Below are positions 63,331-64,000 of a DNA stretch of 64,000 bases, in pieces. Source of the stretch: Styela clava (Eukaryota; Chordata; Ascidiacea; Stolidobranchia; Styelidae); contig NC_135262.1 in the NCBI RefSeq assembly GCF_964204865.1, positions 3,224,001 to 3,288,000 of the forward strand, given 5' to 3'. Under the pieces are notes generated by a model, which saw only the letters and a program-made list of their open reading frames with translations, ran no database searches and was not told where the DNA came from. Made by a program: the position numbers and the translations under genes. The stretch's first letter is position 1. Every line of letters begins with the position of its first letter.

Positions 63331-63403
63331 AGCCACCAGTGAGGATCGAACTCACGACCCCTGGTTTACAAGACCAGTGCTCTAACCACTGAGCTATGGC
63401 GGC
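63331..63403 (-). tRNA. tRNA-Thr (TGT), intact
   Basis: Consensus sequence in shortened block 4, T6 run downstream. Confidence 0.86.
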
Positions 63404-63660
63404 GACTGAACACGCGAACGAAACAAGACAATATAGATTTCATTAACTATGAATGTCATTTTTTTTATTTCTTTATAGATAGACAATACAAAGGGAGCAT
63501 CCAAAGCCTCCAGTGAGGATCGAACTCACGACCTTGGGTTTACAAAACCAGCGCCCTAACAGCTGAGCTATGGCTGCGACTGAAAACGCGGGTGGAACAT
63601 GACAATGTATGGATTTGATTGATTGGTTGATAAAGCAAAAGCAGGCAAATACAACAATAC

Positions 63661-63733
63661 AGCCACCAGCGAGATTCGAACTCGCGACCCCTGCTTTACG
63701 AGAGCAGTGCTCTAACCACTGAGCTATGGCGGC
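63661..63733 (-). tRNA. tRNA-Thr (CGT), intact
   Basis: Identical to the intron 1 gene at 31507. Last unit of block 4. Confidence 0.86.
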
Positions 63734-64000
63734 GTCGAAAATGCAAATGGAACGAAACAATTTATAGATTTCAATGACTAATTGCCATTTTCTTATTTTC
63801 TTGATAGATAGACATCACGGAACAAGCATGCAAAGCCACCAGTGAGGATCGAACTCACGACCCCTGGTTTACAAGACCAGTGCTCTAACTACGGATGTAT
63901 GGTGATTACTGAAAAAACCGTTGGGAAAGGACTATGAATAGATTTGATTAACTACTTTCACTCGTTCGGATTCGATTGATTGGTTGATAGAGCAAAAGCA

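Larger units (their letters stand above)
62868..63733 (-). repeat. Shortened higher-order repeat block 4 (866 bp, 5 units)
   Basis: Units at 62967, 63151, 63331, 63505 and 63661 match units 1-3 and the last two of the longer blocks, so the 22 or so middle units are missing. The next block begins at 63734 with a unit at 63834-63906 and runs off the window. Confidence 0.85.
44404..64000 (-). repeat. tRNA-Thr satellite array (104 tRNA-derived units, continues off the right edge)
   Basis: Units of about 150-250 bp (mostly 172-187) each consist of a 73-nt tRNA-Thr-derived sequence and a related spacer, all in the minus orientation. Two spacer types alternate: one with GTTTGTTGTTTCATTTACTC, leading to TGT-type tRNAs, and one with GATTGATTGGTTGATA and AAAGCAGTTAAAGACAGC, leading to CGT- or CAT-type tRNAs. 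Unit starts before the large blocks: 44425, 44695, 44948, 45086, 45258, 45445, 45619, 45806, 45981, 46168, 46342, 46529, 46708, 46889, 47071, 47324, 47504, 47740, 47896. Many units are damaged: a dead D-arm type (ATCCGTAATTAGAGC), a variant type (GTTCATTGGTTAGTGC), a broken B box (GAATTGTAACCGAGC), or truncations. Downstream of many units the minus strand has T runs (T6-T7 about 14 nt after TGT types, T4 about 30 nt after CGT types) that could stop pol III. Confidence 0.92.

Noticed and set aside
45407-63760. Dozens of similar open frames of 60-100 codons in the array (repeated [18 protein letters not shown]-type peptides, and plus-strand [16 protein letters not shown]-type peptides)
   Set aside because: They are translations of the tRNA units and spacers in other frames. 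The repeated peptide follows the tRNA body exactly and has no independent coding signal.
44404-64000. CRISPR-like array of regular repeats and spacers
   Set aside because: Repeats are 73-nt tRNA sequences with conserved, homologous spacers, in a eukaryotic genome.

Overview
The window is eukaryotic, AT-rich animal DNA. It is intron-rich, full of short non-autonomous DNA transposons and tRNA-derived SINEs, and has no bacterial-style gene packing. The one protein gene encodes a secreted multidomain protein with sushi and von Willebrand A (vWA) modules, which points to an invertebrate deuterostome. A tunicate is my guess, but nothing here proves the species.

**Region 1, about 0.5-34.4 kb, minus strand.** One large gene. 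I traced 30 coding exons by splice sites, reading frame and cysteine pattern. They join without a phase conflict into 2,937 coding bases (979 codons), still open at the left edge. In order they give a signal peptide (34312-34372), a Ly6/uPAR-type domain in three exons (25302-25387, 24285-24389, 23343-23454), eleven sushi domains each split over two exons, one sushi domain in a single exon (3764-3949), and a vWA domain in three exons (2943-3054, 2221-2372, 540-703). The last part of the vWA domain lies beyond the window. The sushi domains have six cysteines, like selectin sushi domains, not the usual four. Introns carry SINEs, hAT-like elements with 8-bp target duplications, and a MITE family.

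**Region 2, intron 1 (25.4-34.3 kb).** This 8.9-kb intron holds plus-strand tRNA-Thr genes (three TGT, two CGT), three tRNA pseudogenes and a tandem duplication of about 1.6 kb. One copy of that duplication carries an internally deleted LTR retrotransposon with a broken gag. The other copy keeps the empty target site.

**Region 3, 34.4-43 kb.** No gene recognised. It holds four diverged direct repeats (35.2-37.3 kb), smaller tandem repeats and decayed hAT-like pieces.

**Region 4, about 43.2-64 kb and continuing past the right edge.** A tRNA satellite. At least 104 tRNA-Thr-derived units, all on the minus strand, lie about 180 bp apart and are arranged as higher-order repeats: a dimer pattern, a 723-bp four-unit duplication, then 4,869-bp, 4,869-bp and 5,161-bp blocks and a shortened block. 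About 15-20 units look like intact tRNA-Thr (TGT or CGT). Most others are damaged, and several have changed anticodons (CAT, CCT). The two 4,869-bp blocks are almost identical, so the array is expanding or homogenising recently. Short open frames in this region are translations of tRNA sequence, not protein genes.
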